Shown: piece after piece, positions 1 through 7,226 of the stretch
Layout: each line of letters opens with the position of its first letter
Position numbering within the stretch: the stretch's first letter is position 1
Assembly: GCA_019112635.1 (NCBI GenBank)
Contig: DXIX01000009.1
Span: 1 to 33,144, forward strand
DNA: 33,144 bases
DNA from: Candidatus Blautia intestinigallinarum
Lineage (GTDB): Bacteria; Bacillota; Clostridia; Lachnospirales; Lachnospiraceae
Reading direction: 5' to 3'
Program-made: the position numbers and the translations under genes
The notes under the pieces: generated by a model
What the model saw: the letters and a program-made list of their open reading frames with translations, nothing else
Databases searched by the model: none
What the model was told of the DNA's origin: nothing

Positions 1-281
1 GGAAACACAGGGATTTCCAGACGTTTTGCAGTATCAATCATTCTTTGAGCATTTAGTTCCGGTCGAAAACATACAATATGATTATCCTTCGTCCGATATG
101 CTTTCAATCCTTCAAAACAGGTCTGTGCATACTGCAGCACTCCGGCACATTCATTAATACAAACCATATTGTCTTCTGTCAGACATCCGTCATCCCAGAC
201 GCCATCTTTGTAATTTGCTACATAACGTTTCTCTGTCTTAATATAATCAAATCCTAAATTTGCCCAATCAATGTTTTTCAT
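1..281 (-). CDS. ilvE: Branched-chain amino acid aminotransferase, N-terminal part (cut by window edge)
   Basis: This PLP-dependent class IV aminotransferase interconverts Leu/Ile/Val and their 2-oxoacids using 2-oxoglutarate/glutamate. The frame is open from an ATG at 281 to the window edge, giving 93 residues. It starts MKNIDWANLGFDYIKTEKRY and contains the block QTCFEGLKAYRTKDN followed by FRPELNAQRM, characteristic of the eukaryote-like/Bacillus BCAT subgroup. The catalytic lysine lies beyond the edge. AAAGGAGAG sits about 7 nt upstream of the ATG. The gene follows the YkvI-like transporter by 13 nt on the same strand, so it is probably the last visible gene of the oxidoreductase operon. 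That points to a catabolic role, supplying branched 2-oxoacids. A biosynthetic role cannot be excluded from the fragment alone. Confidence 0.9.
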   Translation of the reverse strand, partial: MKNIDWANLGFDYIKTEKRYVANYKDGVWDDGCLTEDNMVCINECAGVLQYAQTCFEGLKAYRTKDNHIVCFRPELNAQRMIDTAKRLEIPVF

Positions 282-294
282 GTTTTTCTCTCCT

Positions 295-1401
295 TTACTC
301 AATAGATTCTTGTGTTTCAGGGTTCACTTTATTTTTCTTAAAATAATGCACATACACAATACATATAAAAATTAATATCCCTAAGTACCCTGTATAAGGA
401 TACACAATGTTCACTAATGTCGAAAACGGCAATTCTGACCCGAAAAATACAATAACTGTAGCTACCACCGCAATAATTTTAAATTTTTTATCTTTTTCAT
501 CCTGGCAGAGAAAATTACAAGAAATCCAAAGTAATGAAACTGTCGTCGTAAAAATACCAGCAATAAGTATGACAGAAAATATTGCTCCCAAAATTGGAGA
601 AATTTTCTCGGAAATCGCAAGTGTAGGAACAGCTTTTTCGGCAGTAAGAGTTATGCTGGCCAACAAAGCAAACGCCATAAGCATCAGACACAAAGAAAAC
701 GCCACTCCTCCAGCTAAACCGCCTAATCTTGCTTCTTTTACATCTTTGGTATCTGCCCCCAATCCAGTAAAAAATGGTCCCATGTTTAATGCCATAAATG
801 TGGTATACAAAATCCCTGAAATCCACCATGCCGATGCCGATTTCGTAACATTCAAAGATTTCAAAGCCTCATCTGCAGTCGCAAGCCCTTGAAAATTTCC
901 TGCCAAACTCACTGCTCCAACCAATAAACAAAATACAATAATAACAACACCCAAACCACCAATAACAGTAGTAATATTTTTTAGTCCAGTACTGACAAAA
1001 AATGCCATTAGTAATGAAATTAAAAGACGACCAACCCAAGTCGGTAATCCATAATATTCATTTAGGACTGATCCTGCTCCAGAAGTCATAACAATCAACA
1101 CTGCAAATAGGAAAAAGGGTGTAAAATATTTTAAGAATGTCCCCAAATATTTTCCGCAGTAATAAATCCATATGGAGTTGGCAGATTTCAATTTCAATTT
1201 ATGACCATCTTCCACCAACATCACACAAGTCCATACCATCAATATAGTAGTTATTAAACAAGCCCCTATACATCCTCCTACACCATAAGAAGAAAAGAAT
1301 TGCATAATTTCCTGTCCCGTAGCAAAACCTGAACCAATGTTAAATGCTACAATTGCGCCACACAATGAGATAATTTTTTTCATATTAACTGTACTTTTCA
1401 T
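295..1401 (-). CDS. YkvI-family membrane transporter
   Basis: This polytopic membrane protein of 368 residues has roughly ten hydrophobic segments. It resembles the YkvI family (COG3949), an APC-superfamily-like group of unknown substrate. The first helix carries NIGSGFATGQE, a glycine-broken unwound helix typical of LeuT-fold carriers. An upstream ATG at 1407 exists, but AGGG at 1408-1411 is only correctly spaced (6 nt) for the ATG at 1401, so 1401 was chosen. The gene begins 14 nt after the racemase stop and is followed 13 nt later by the aminotransferase. Its place in an amino-acid oxidation operon suggests it imports the amino acid substrate; this is inference from context. The family assignment is fairly secure, the substrate is not. 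Confidence 0.8.
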   Translation of the reverse strand: MKSTVNMKKIISLCGAIVAFNIGSGFATGQEIMQFFSSYGVGGCIGACLITTILMVWTCVMLVEDGHKLKLKSANSIWIYYCGKYLGTFLKYFTPFFLFAVLIVMTSGAGSVLNEYYGLPTWVGRLLISLLMAFFVSTGLKNITTVIGGLGVVIIVFCLLVGAVSLAGNFQGLATADEALKSLNVTKSASAWWISGILYTTFMALNMGPFFTGLGADTKDVKEARLGGLAGGVAFSLCLMLMAFALLASITLTAEKAVPTLAISEKISPILGAIFSVILIAGIFTTTVSLLWISCNFLCQDEKDKKFKIIAVVATVIVFFGSELPFSTLVNIVYPYTGYLGILIFICIVYVHYFKKNKVNPETQESIE

Positions 1402-1415
1402 ATTCATCCCTCATC

Positions 1416-2075
1416 TTATTCCTCAAACATAAGTAACTCATAAATAATATTTGCAGGATCTAAAATAGATACCTTTGCATATTTTTCCAAAGTGCCTTTT
1501 AAATACGGAAAATGCGTACAGCCCAATACAATTGCCTCTGTCTGATTTGTCTCAAAATAATGTAATAAATGAAGCAACCCATGCTTTTGCACTAATATAT
1601 CTGGTTCTTCCCTCCTTTCAATTCCTGTCACCATACTTAATAGAGACACCCCGTATATCTCCGTCTCCGGAGAAATTCTCATAATGACCTGCTCAATTCC
1701 TGCCAATGCTTGATTACTTCCTGCTATCACCCCTAAAGAATGAAATTTTGTTGCTAACTTTTGATACGCGTCCATTGGAGTAACAATAAAAATCTCATTT
1801 TTCTCGCTTAAATAAGAAAAATCCAGTGTGGAACTTAACGAATTACAATACACCATGATTTTTTGATATCCATCTTTTTTTATCTCATCTATCATAAACT
1901 GCACTTTTTTCATCCGTTCTCCCACAGGTTTTACATCAAATGCAACCTGTTCAACTGGTGAATGATTTACAGGATATCCTGATGCACAAATTCCTTTTTC
2001 CTGTAAAAATTCCACACCCATCTGTGTATCCACAGGAGTTCCGGCTATCACTGCAATTCTTACTTCTTTATTCAT
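1416..2075 (-). CDS. Aspartate/glutamate racemase-family protein
   Basis: This is a PLP-independent two-thiol racemase of 219 residues. Both catalytic cysteines are in recognisable contexts: Cys77 in MVYCNSLSST and Cys186 in VLGCTHFPYL. The family epimerises Asp, Glu or hydantoins, and some members have broad or unknown specificity. An ATG at 2081 abuts the GGAGG at 2083-2087, whereas the ATG at 2075 has a 7-nt spacer, so 2075 is preferred. The gene lies between the oxidoreductase beta subunit and the transporter on the same strand, with 33 nt and 14 nt gaps. It is therefore unlikely to be the cell-wall MurI and more likely serves the catabolic operon, for example by converting a D-amino acid. 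The substrate is unknown. Confidence 0.85.
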   Translation of the reverse strand: MNKEVRIAVIAGTPVDTQMGVEFLQEKGICASGYPVNHSPVEQVAFDVKPVGERMKKVQFMIDEIKKDGYQKIMVYCNSLSSTLDFSYLSEKNEIFIVTPMDAYQKLATKFHSLGVIAGSNQALAGIEQVIMRISPETEIYGVSLLSMVTGIERREEPDILVQKHGLLHLLHYFETNQTEAIVLGCTHFPYLKGTLEKYAKVSILDPANIIYELLMFEE

Positions 2076-2108
2076 TCGCATTCCTCCAATTACTTCATAA
2101 CATTCTAT

Positions 2109-3014
2109 CTATCCTATAGCCAGACGCCTTAGAATCTCATAACGTTTGTTTGTGTATTTCTGGATACTGTCAATATCTTCCCCTGTAAGATTTTTAAACT
2201 TGCCGATTCCTTTCACGAATTCCCCCACTGAAATTGGGTTTTTATTTTTAAAGTTAAGCTTATAGCCATCCTGATCCATTTCCCACAGAGGAAATACATT
2301 TGCTTTCACCGCATTTCTGGCAATCTCAATTCCTTTATTGGAGGGATAAGCCCACCCCGTGGGACATGGAGAGAAAATATGAAGATAAGCAAATCCCTTC
2401 TTGCTGGCTTCCAGGCCTTTTTGTACTTTGGCAACCAGGTCGGACATATGGGAAGGAGATGCAGTCGCGCAATACTCAATGTTATGCATAGACATAATCA
2501 ACGGAAGATATTTCTGCTGCTGCTGTTTTCCATTAATCACACTTCCGATGGGTGTTGTGGAAGTTCTAGAACCCTTTGTGGTTGTAGAACTTCTCTGATA
2601 TCCCGTATTCATGTAGCCCTCATTGTCATAACAGATATACAGCATCTTCTCATTTCTCTCAGCCGCAGCAGAAAGACTCTGAAAACCGCAGTCCGCGGTC
2701 GCGCCGTCACCTGCGAAGCCAATAATATTCACATCGCTTCTCCCTTTTCTCTCATACATTTGACTCAGCCCAGTCAAAAAGGAAGCTGTATTGTCCAGAA
2801 GAGGAATATGTACCGGAATATTCAGACCATTCGCATAATTCCATCCCACAACTCCAGCTCCAGCCATACATCCCGGCGGAATTCCAATGATTGTATTTTT
2901 ACCAGCTATCTTTAATACCGTTCTTAATATTAATTCTCCACCGCAACCCTGACAGGCAGACATACCCGGGGTTACCTGATCTTTCGCTTCTCTTAAAACA
3001 TCAATATAACTCAT
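2109..3014 (-). CDS. 2-oxoacid:ferredoxin oxidoreductase, beta subunit (TPP-binding)
   Basis: This is the 301-residue TPP-binding subunit of a four-subunit 2-oxoacid:ferredoxin oxidoreductase (POR/VOR type). It oxidatively decarboxylates a 2-oxoacid to acyl-CoA and CO2 and passes electrons to ferredoxin. The Mg-TPP motif GDGATADCG is at 102-110 with the downstream Asn-Glu-Gly at 131-133. The four cysteines expected to hold the proximal [4Fe-4S] cluster are C21, C24, C49 and C217. GGGAGG lies about 7 nt before the ATG. The gene starts 15 nt after the alpha subunit stop. Pyruvate and branched-chain enzymes are hard to tell apart by eye; the aminotransferase and ptb-buk neighbours favour branched 2-oxoacids (vorA-like). 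Confidence 0.9.
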   Translation of the reverse strand: MSYIDVLREAKDQVTPGMSACQGCGGELILRTVLKIAGKNTIIGIPPGCMAGAGVVGWNYANGLNIPVHIPLLDNTASFLTGLSQMYERKGRSDVNIIGFAGDGATADCGFQSLSAAAERNEKMLYICYDNEGYMNTGYQRSSTTTKGSRTSTTPIGSVINGKQQQQKYLPLIMSMHNIEYCATASPSHMSDLVAKVQKGLEASKKGFAYLHIFSPCPTGWAYPSNKGIEIARNAVKANVFPLWEMDQDGYKLNFKNKNPISVGEFVKGIGKFKNLTGEDIDSIQKYTNKRYEILRRLAIG

Positions 3015-3029
3015 GAATTTTCCTCCCGT

Positions 3030-4208
3030 TTAGTCAACCATATACCACTGAGTTTCTTTCTCACCCGGCTCATTTTTCTGCTTATCCAGTCTTCGGATTG
3101 TGCTGAGTATCATATCAATGGAAATATCCGCACCGCCTAGTCCGCCGATCGCAGAAAAATGACAGAACTGATTATCTACATCACACAGTGCTGCTTTGAC
3201 CTCCATATGCATAGGCCCCTGGCTCCATCCAAAGCAGACACTCCTATCAATCACTGCAAAAGCTTTCTTGTCCTTTAATGCTTTTGCGATACGATTCGCC
3301 GGGAACGGTCTTGTAAAGCGCAGCTTAATAAGCCCTGCCTTAATTCCCTGCTCTCTGGCGATATCCACTGCATCCATCCCAGTTCCCGTCATGCCGGCTA
3401 TTGTGACGATCACAACATCTGCGTCCTCTGTCTTATATTCTGAAATTGCTCCGCCATAGTAACGGCCAAAAGCATCTCCAAATTCCTTATCTACCTCCTC
3501 AATAACATCCAAGGCTCTTTCCATGGCATCCAGATGGCTCTTTCTGTATTTCATCATCAGTGGTCCCGGGGTCAGCGGATCCAGCGCAAAAGGATTATCT
3601 GGATCAAGTACCGCATGATTAAAAGAAACTGGAGGAAGAAATGCATCGACTTCCTCCTGCAAAGGCAGATCCACACCCTCTGTCAGATGAGAGCTGTAGA
3701 ATCCATCGTAACAGACATTCACCGGCAGCAATACCTTAGGATTCTCTGCAATTTTGTATCCCTGAATCACCATATCCACGATTTCCTGATTATCATCACA
3801 ATATACCTGGATCCATCCTGCATCACGGACACTCATAGCATCCTGCTGACCGCTCCATACAGTCTCCGGAGAAGTCATTTCTCTTGTGGCAAGGGCCATC
3901 ACCATGGGAAGGCGCAAGGTAGACATCCTGAAATAAGGCTCATACATCAACGCAAGCCCCTGGGCGGAAGTAGCCGTAAACACCCGTCCCCCTCCTGCCG
4001 CTGCCCCCTGTACCACGCTCATAGCTGAATGTTCCGATTCTACCTGGACAAGATTCGCATCGATTTTTCCATTGTGAACCATAGTGGACAGATATTCCAC
4101 AACCGATGACTGAGGCGTAATCGGATATGCCGCAACCAAATCCGGCCTGCACAGAGCCGCAGCCTCTGAAGCAGAATAATTACCGGTAAGTACCTTGATT
4201 TTTCCCAT
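3030..4208 (-). CDS. 2-oxoacid:ferredoxin oxidoreductase, alpha subunit
   Basis: This 392-residue subunit carries the pyrimidine-binding and transketolase C-terminal regions of the enzyme. It opens with GNYSASEAAALCRPDLVAAY followed by PITPQSS, the usual PorA/VorB signature. The segment VQVESEHSAMSVVQGAAAGG (about 56-75) contains the glutamate expected to activate the TPP aminopyrimidine ring. RFTRPFP near residue 300 belongs to the C-terminal domain. The ATG at 4208 shares one base with the TAA stop of the delta subunit, implying translational coupling. Subunit order is gamma-delta-alpha-beta, as in archaeal and clostridial four-gene enzymes. The substrate inference (branched 2-oxoacid) comes from neighbours, not from this sequence. 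Confidence 0.9.
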   Translation of the reverse strand: MGKIKVLTGNYSASEAAALCRPDLVAAYPITPQSSVVEYLSTMVHNGKIDANLVQVESEHSAMSVVQGAAAGGGRVFTATSAQGLALMYEPYFRMSTLRLPMVMALATREMTSPETVWSGQQDAMSVRDAGWIQVYCDDNQEIVDMVIQGYKIAENPKVLLPVNVCYDGFYSSHLTEGVDLPLQEEVDAFLPPVSFNHAVLDPDNPFALDPLTPGPLMMKYRKSHLDAMERALDVIEEVDKEFGDAFGRYYGGAISEYKTEDADVVIVTIAGMTGTGMDAVDIAREQGIKAGLIKLRFTRPFPANRIAKALKDKKAFAVIDRSVCFGWSQGPMHMEVKAALCDVDNQFCHFSAIGGLGGADISIDMILSTIRRLDKQKNEPGEKETQWYMVD

Positions 4209-4477
4209 TACTTCGTACCTCCTTCCAATACCATATCAATGGCACCTTTTTTACATTCATTGGCACAGATGCCGCATCCCTTACAGTAATCATAAGTAAT
4301 TTCGTATTTCTTATCCTGTGTGCCCACGATGGCATTGACCGGACAATAGGTCAGACACATACCACACTCCACACATTTTTCTTTATTCATCACTGGTCTG
4401 AATACACGCCAGCTCGCAGTATCCAGAATATATAATCCATCGTTCCCAATGGGCGTAATATGTAAATGTTCTGCCAT
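4208..4477 (-). CDS. 2-oxoacid:ferredoxin oxidoreductase, delta (ferredoxin-like) subunit
   Basis: This 89-residue two-cluster ferredoxin subunit relays electrons from the TPP site to soluble ferredoxin. Two complete CX2CX2CX3CP-type motifs are visible: C35, C38, C41, C45 and C65, C68, C71, C75. The second motif ends Cys-Lys rather than Cys-Pro. The N-terminal 30 residues are an extension typical of PorD/VorD. GGAGG lies about 7 nt upstream of the ATG. The gene begins 10 nt after the gamma subunit stop and overlaps the alpha subunit start by one base. Confidence 0.92.
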   Translation of the reverse strand: MAEHLHITPIGNDGLYILDTASWRVFRPVMNKEKCVECGMCLTYCPVNAIVGTQDKKYEITYDYCKGCGICANECKKGAIDMVLEGGTK

Positions 4478-4487
4478 AATTTCCCTC

Positions 4488-5027
4488 CTATAACTTCAGG
4501 CTTACCGCCTGCTCATAAGCCTTCTCAGCAGCACGGCGGTTAACCTCTCCAAATGTCTTCTCGATCTCCTCCATAACCTCATCCTTATCTACCAGGCCGG
4601 ATGCTCTTGCAAAAGCTCCTAACATTGCTGTATTAGGAATATTTCTTCCTAAAAATTCTTCTGAGATTCCTGTTGCGTCCACGATGGTCACTTTCCCTGC
4701 ATTGGCAGGTATGTGCAGATCTTCAATTTTTTTGACAGAATTAATAATAATAGATCCGCCGTCCTTCAATCCTACATAAGTAGTAGGCAGGGAGATCAAG
4801 GTATCATCCATAATTACCAGGCTGTCTGGCTCGTAGACCTGCATTTTTCTCCGTATTGGTTCATTGGAAATTCTCAGATAACCGAATACTGGCGACCCTT
4901 TTCTTTCTACTCCGAAAAACGGAATAAACTGTCCATGTTTCTTGCCGGCTACTGCCGCTTTTACCAAGATTTGGGACGCCTTCACCACACCCTGTCCGCC
5001 GCGCCCATGTAATCGAATCTCTTTCAT
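4488..5027 (-). CDS. 2-oxoacid:ferredoxin oxidoreductase, gamma subunit
   Basis: This 179-residue gamma subunit is involved in CoA binding in POR-type enzymes. It starts with the family signature IRLHGRGGQGVVKASQIL (residues 4-21) and contains FFGVERKGSPVFGYLRIS (about 37-54), the usual ER(R/K)G(A/S)PV block. It is the first gene of the leftward operon, with a leader of about 65 nt after the predicted start site near 5093. Downstream genes follow with gaps of 10, -1, 15, 33, 14 and 13 nt, which supports one transcript through the aminotransferase. Confidence 0.92.
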   Translation of the reverse strand: MKEIRLHGRGGQGVVKASQILVKAAVAGKKHGQFIPFFGVERKGSPVFGYLRISNEPIRRKMQVYEPDSLVIMDDTLISLPTTYVGLKDGGSIIINSVKKIEDLHIPANAGKVTIVDATGISEEFLGRNIPNTAMLGAFARASGLVDKDEVMEEIEKTFGEVNRRAAEKAYEQAVSLKL

Positions 5028-5075
5028 ATGACTGCTTCTCCTTTTTATTGATTTTATATATTAAACTTTGTTATC

Positions 5076-5105
5076 TATATTAAAACACTTTGTATTTTTA
5101 TATTA
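5076..5105. promoter_or_regulatory. Candidate IclR operator at the oxidoreductase promoter
   Basis: The 16-bp string AAACACTTTGTATTTT (5083-5098) recurs exactly at 6094-6109 upstream of buk, and both copies are preceded by TATATTAA. The core is palindromic in the form AAAnACnnnGTnTTT, as expected for a dimeric HTH regulator. Partial copies of the TATATTAAA flank also occur at 5057-5065 and 5129-5137, the latter next to the -35 box. Assignment to the adjacent IclR protein is inference from position. Confidence 0.6.
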
Positions 5106-5128
5106 ATTGTAGTTTTATAATTTGTCAA
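5100..5128 (-). promoter_or_regulatory. Promoter of the 2-oxoacid oxidoreductase operon
   Basis: On the minus strand TTGACA (5128-5123) is followed by a 17-bp spacer and TAATAT (5105-5100), a strong sigma-A type promoter. Start of transcription is predicted near 5093. The candidate IclR operator at 5082-5098 covers about -5 to +12, a position that fits repression. Confidence 0.75.
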
Positions 5129-5259
5129 TATATTAAAACTTACATTTTTTCAGATTTTTTTGTGAATATTACATAATTTCATATCTTTAAACATCTCTTG
5201 CATCCTTTTCCTTTGCCTGTTAGACTGATATTTATGAAGAAGAGAAAGGGGGATCTATT

Positions 5260-6024
5260 TTGAATAATAGTGAAAATTCTAATCGTTATATCCTGCATTC
5301 CGTCAAGACAGCCTTCTCAGTCCTGGATCTATTCTTCAGCCATGAGGAACTGACTTCCGCGGAAGTTGCCCGCTGCCTTGATATCAATCGCAGTACTGCT
5401 TTTCGTTTTCTTGTTACTCTGGAAGAAAGCGGTTACATTGTAAAGACACCTGACTCCAAATACCGTCTCAGTATCAAAGTATCTACTCTAGGACAGGTTG
5501 CCCACAATCGAATGGAACTAATCAGTACGGTTCATCCATACATTCTTAAAGTATCTGAGGAAACCGGAGAATCTTCTCATTTATCCATCATGGATAATTC
5601 TACCCACGTCACCTTTATTGATAAGGCAGTGGGAACTCTCTGGCTGAAGATGGATATTACCCTGGGCTACACACAGCTTGCCCACCTGACAGGAACAGGA
5701 AAAGCAATTTTAGCCTACGAAAATGATCAATTTATTAATCAATACTTAAAAGAAGCAAACTTTGAGCAGGTGACATCGAATTCCATTAAAGATGCCAAGG
5801 AGCTTTTAAATGTTCTGGATCAAATCAGAAAACAAGGATACTCCTGTGATAATGAAGAGACGGAACTGGGACTCACCTGTTATGCAGTACCCATTCTGAC
5901 CCATTCTGGTCATCCTCTGGCAGCCATCAGTTCCTCCGGCCCTACCACCAGGATGGTTGCCAACAAAGAAAAGCATATTTCCTTGTTACAGAAAACTGCC
6001 GAAGCTATTCAAAAATCTTTTTAA
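5260..6024 (+). CDS. IclR-family transcriptional regulator
   Basis: This 254-residue regulator has an N-terminal winged helix-turn-helix (about 10-75, including LTSAEVARCLDINRSTAFRF) and a C-terminal IclR effector-binding domain. That domain shows the TGTGKAILAY motif near 145 and the terminal block GHPLAAISSSGP (about 220-231). The start is TTG at 5260, preceded by AAAGGGGGA about 7 nt away. It lies divergent to the oxidoreductase operon and directly before buk-ptb, which has its own promoter beginning 6 nt past this stop. By position it should sense a pathway intermediate, perhaps a 2-oxoacid or acyl-CoA, and control both operons through the repeated operator. The effector and the direction of control are not determinable here. 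Confidence 0.92.
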   Translation: MNNSENSNRYILHSVKTAFSVLDLFFSHEELTSAEVARCLDINRSTAFRFLVTLEESGYIVKTPDSKYRLSIKVSTLGQVAHNRMELISTVHPYILKVSEETGESSHLSIMDNSTHVTFIDKAVGTLWLKMDITLGYTQLAHLTGTGKAILAYENDQFINQYLKEANFEQVTSNSIKDAKELLNVLDQIRKQGYSCDNEETELGLTCYAVPILTHSGHPLAAISSSGPTTRMVANKEKHISLLQKTAEAIQKSF

Positions 6025-6030
6025 AAATAA

Positions 6031-6059
6031 TTGACACTTCCGATTTACTGTGTTATAGT
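6031..6059 (+). promoter_or_regulatory. Promoter of buk-ptb
   Basis: TTGACA (6031-6036), a 17-bp spacer and TATAGT (6054-6059) preceded by TGT (extended -10) form a near-consensus promoter. Predicted start is near 6066, giving a leader of about 60 nt that contains the candidate operator at 6094-6109 and ends with AGGAGG at 6117-6122. Confidence 0.8.
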
Positions 6060-6087
6060 TTGTTTATAATACAAAACAACGTTTTTC

Positions 6088-6117
6088 TATATTAAACACT
6101 TTGTATTTTATAATATA
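6088..6117. promoter_or_regulatory. Candidate IclR operator in the buk leader
   Basis: This is the second copy of the palindromic sequence, with core 6094-6109. It lies downstream of the predicted start site (about +28 to +43), so a bound repressor would act as a roadblock. An inverted half-site AATACAAAAC lies at 6068-6077. It shares 16 identical bases with the copy at 5083-5098. Confidence 0.6.
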
Positions 6118-6127
6118 GGAGGCGTTT

Positions 6128-7210
6128 ATGAATAACTATCGGATGCTTATCATCAATATGGGATCCACGTCAACAAAGGTCGGCGTGTACCTAAATGATA
6201 CCGCCGTCTGGACCCATACTCTTTCCCACCCTCGGGAAATTATCTCCCAATATTTACACTTTATGGACCAATATGACTATCGGCTTCAGGAAATCCTGAA
6301 GCTTTTAGAAGAGAAACAAGAAAAACTGGAAAACTTTCAGGCAATTGTCAGCCGAGGCGGCACTGTGCGCCCTGTAGCCGGCGGCACCTATGAGATAACC
6401 CAGAAAATGCTGGATGATTCCCAAAGTGGCCTCTATGGCGATCACCCTTGTAACATTGGAGGCCAAATCGCCTACGATCTGGCAAAAAACTATCATTGTC
6501 TGGCATTAACCGTGGATCCTCCGGTCTGCAACGAAATGTGTGAAGAAGCCGTCTACTCTGGTCTTCCTGAAATTACCCGAATTGCATCTTTTCAGGCATT
6601 GAACCATAGAGCGACAGCCAGAAAATATTGCAAAGATCATAACGTTTCTTACAAAGAAGCTAATCTCATCGTTGCCCACATGGGAGGCGGCATTACAGTA
6701 GCTGCTCATCAAAAAGGGAAAATTACAGATGTAAACAATGGTCTAGCCGGTGACGGCCCCTTTGCTCTGGAGAGAAGCGGCGATCTTCCTGTTGGAGAAT
6801 TGATTAAGCTCTGTTACAGTGGAAAATACACCCTGGAGGAAATGCTTCGTCATGTAAATGGCCGCGGCGGAATGGTCGCTTATCTGGGAACTGTAGATGG
6901 AAAAGAAGTGCAGAAACGAATCGATCAAGGCGATGAACAGGCAATTTCTGTTACCCATGCCATGGCCTATCAGGTAGCAAAAGAAATCGGCGGCATCGCA
7001 GCTGCAATGAAAGGAAAAGTGGACGCCATCGTATTGACTGCCGGTCTTGCCTACTGGGAATATTTTGTAGAATACATTAAAGAACGGGTATCCTTTATCG
7101 CACCGGTTGCTATATATGCAGGTGAAAATGAATTGGAATCTCTTGCCCTTGGAGCCCTTCGGGTATTCCAAAAGCAGGAAGAACTTCAGAAATATAATGA
7201 TCAGGCATAG
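6128..7210 (+). CDS. buk: Butyrate kinase (probably also branched-chain fatty acid kinase)
   Basis: This 360-residue acetokinase-family (ASKHA) enzyme makes ATP and a free acid from butyryl-phosphate or branched acyl-phosphates. Visible motifs are the phosphate-1 loop NMGSTSTKVGVY (10-21), SRGGTVRPVAGG (75-86), MGGGITVA (185-192) and RSGDLP (216-221). The length is typical (about 355-360). AGGAGG ends 5 nt before the ATG. It is followed by ptb 16 nt after its stop. Buk is cytoplasmic. In this context, next to an oxidoreductase and a branched-chain aminotransferase, isobutyryl-, 2-methylbutyryl- or isovaleryl-phosphate is a likely substrate. A straight-chain butyrate role is not excluded, but no butyryl-CoA synthesis genes are present here. 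Confidence 0.93.
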   Translation: MNNYRMLIINMGSTSTKVGVYLNDTAVWTHTLSHPREIISQYLHFMDQYDYRLQEILKLLEEKQEKLENFQAIVSRGGTVRPVAGGTYEITQKMLDDSQSGLYGDHPCNIGGQIAYDLAKNYHCLALTVDPPVCNEMCEEAVYSGLPEITRIASFQALNHRATARKYCKDHNVSYKEANLIVAHMGGGITVAAHQKGKITDVNNGLAGDGPFALERSGDLPVGELIKLCYSGKYTLEEMLRHVNGRGGMVAYLGTVDGKEVQKRIDQGDEQAISVTHAMAYQVAKEIGGIAAAMKGKVDAIVLTAGLAYWEYFVEYIKERVSFIAPVAIYAGENELESLALGALRVFQKQEELQKYNDQA

Positions 7211-7226
7211 AAAGGAAGATCAAAAC

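Noticed and set aside
5057..5145. Extra TATATTAAA copies at 5057 and 5129 as full IclR operators
   Set aside because: They share the flank but lack the ACACTTTGTATTTT core. In such AT-rich DNA short matches are expected, so they are not counted as operators.
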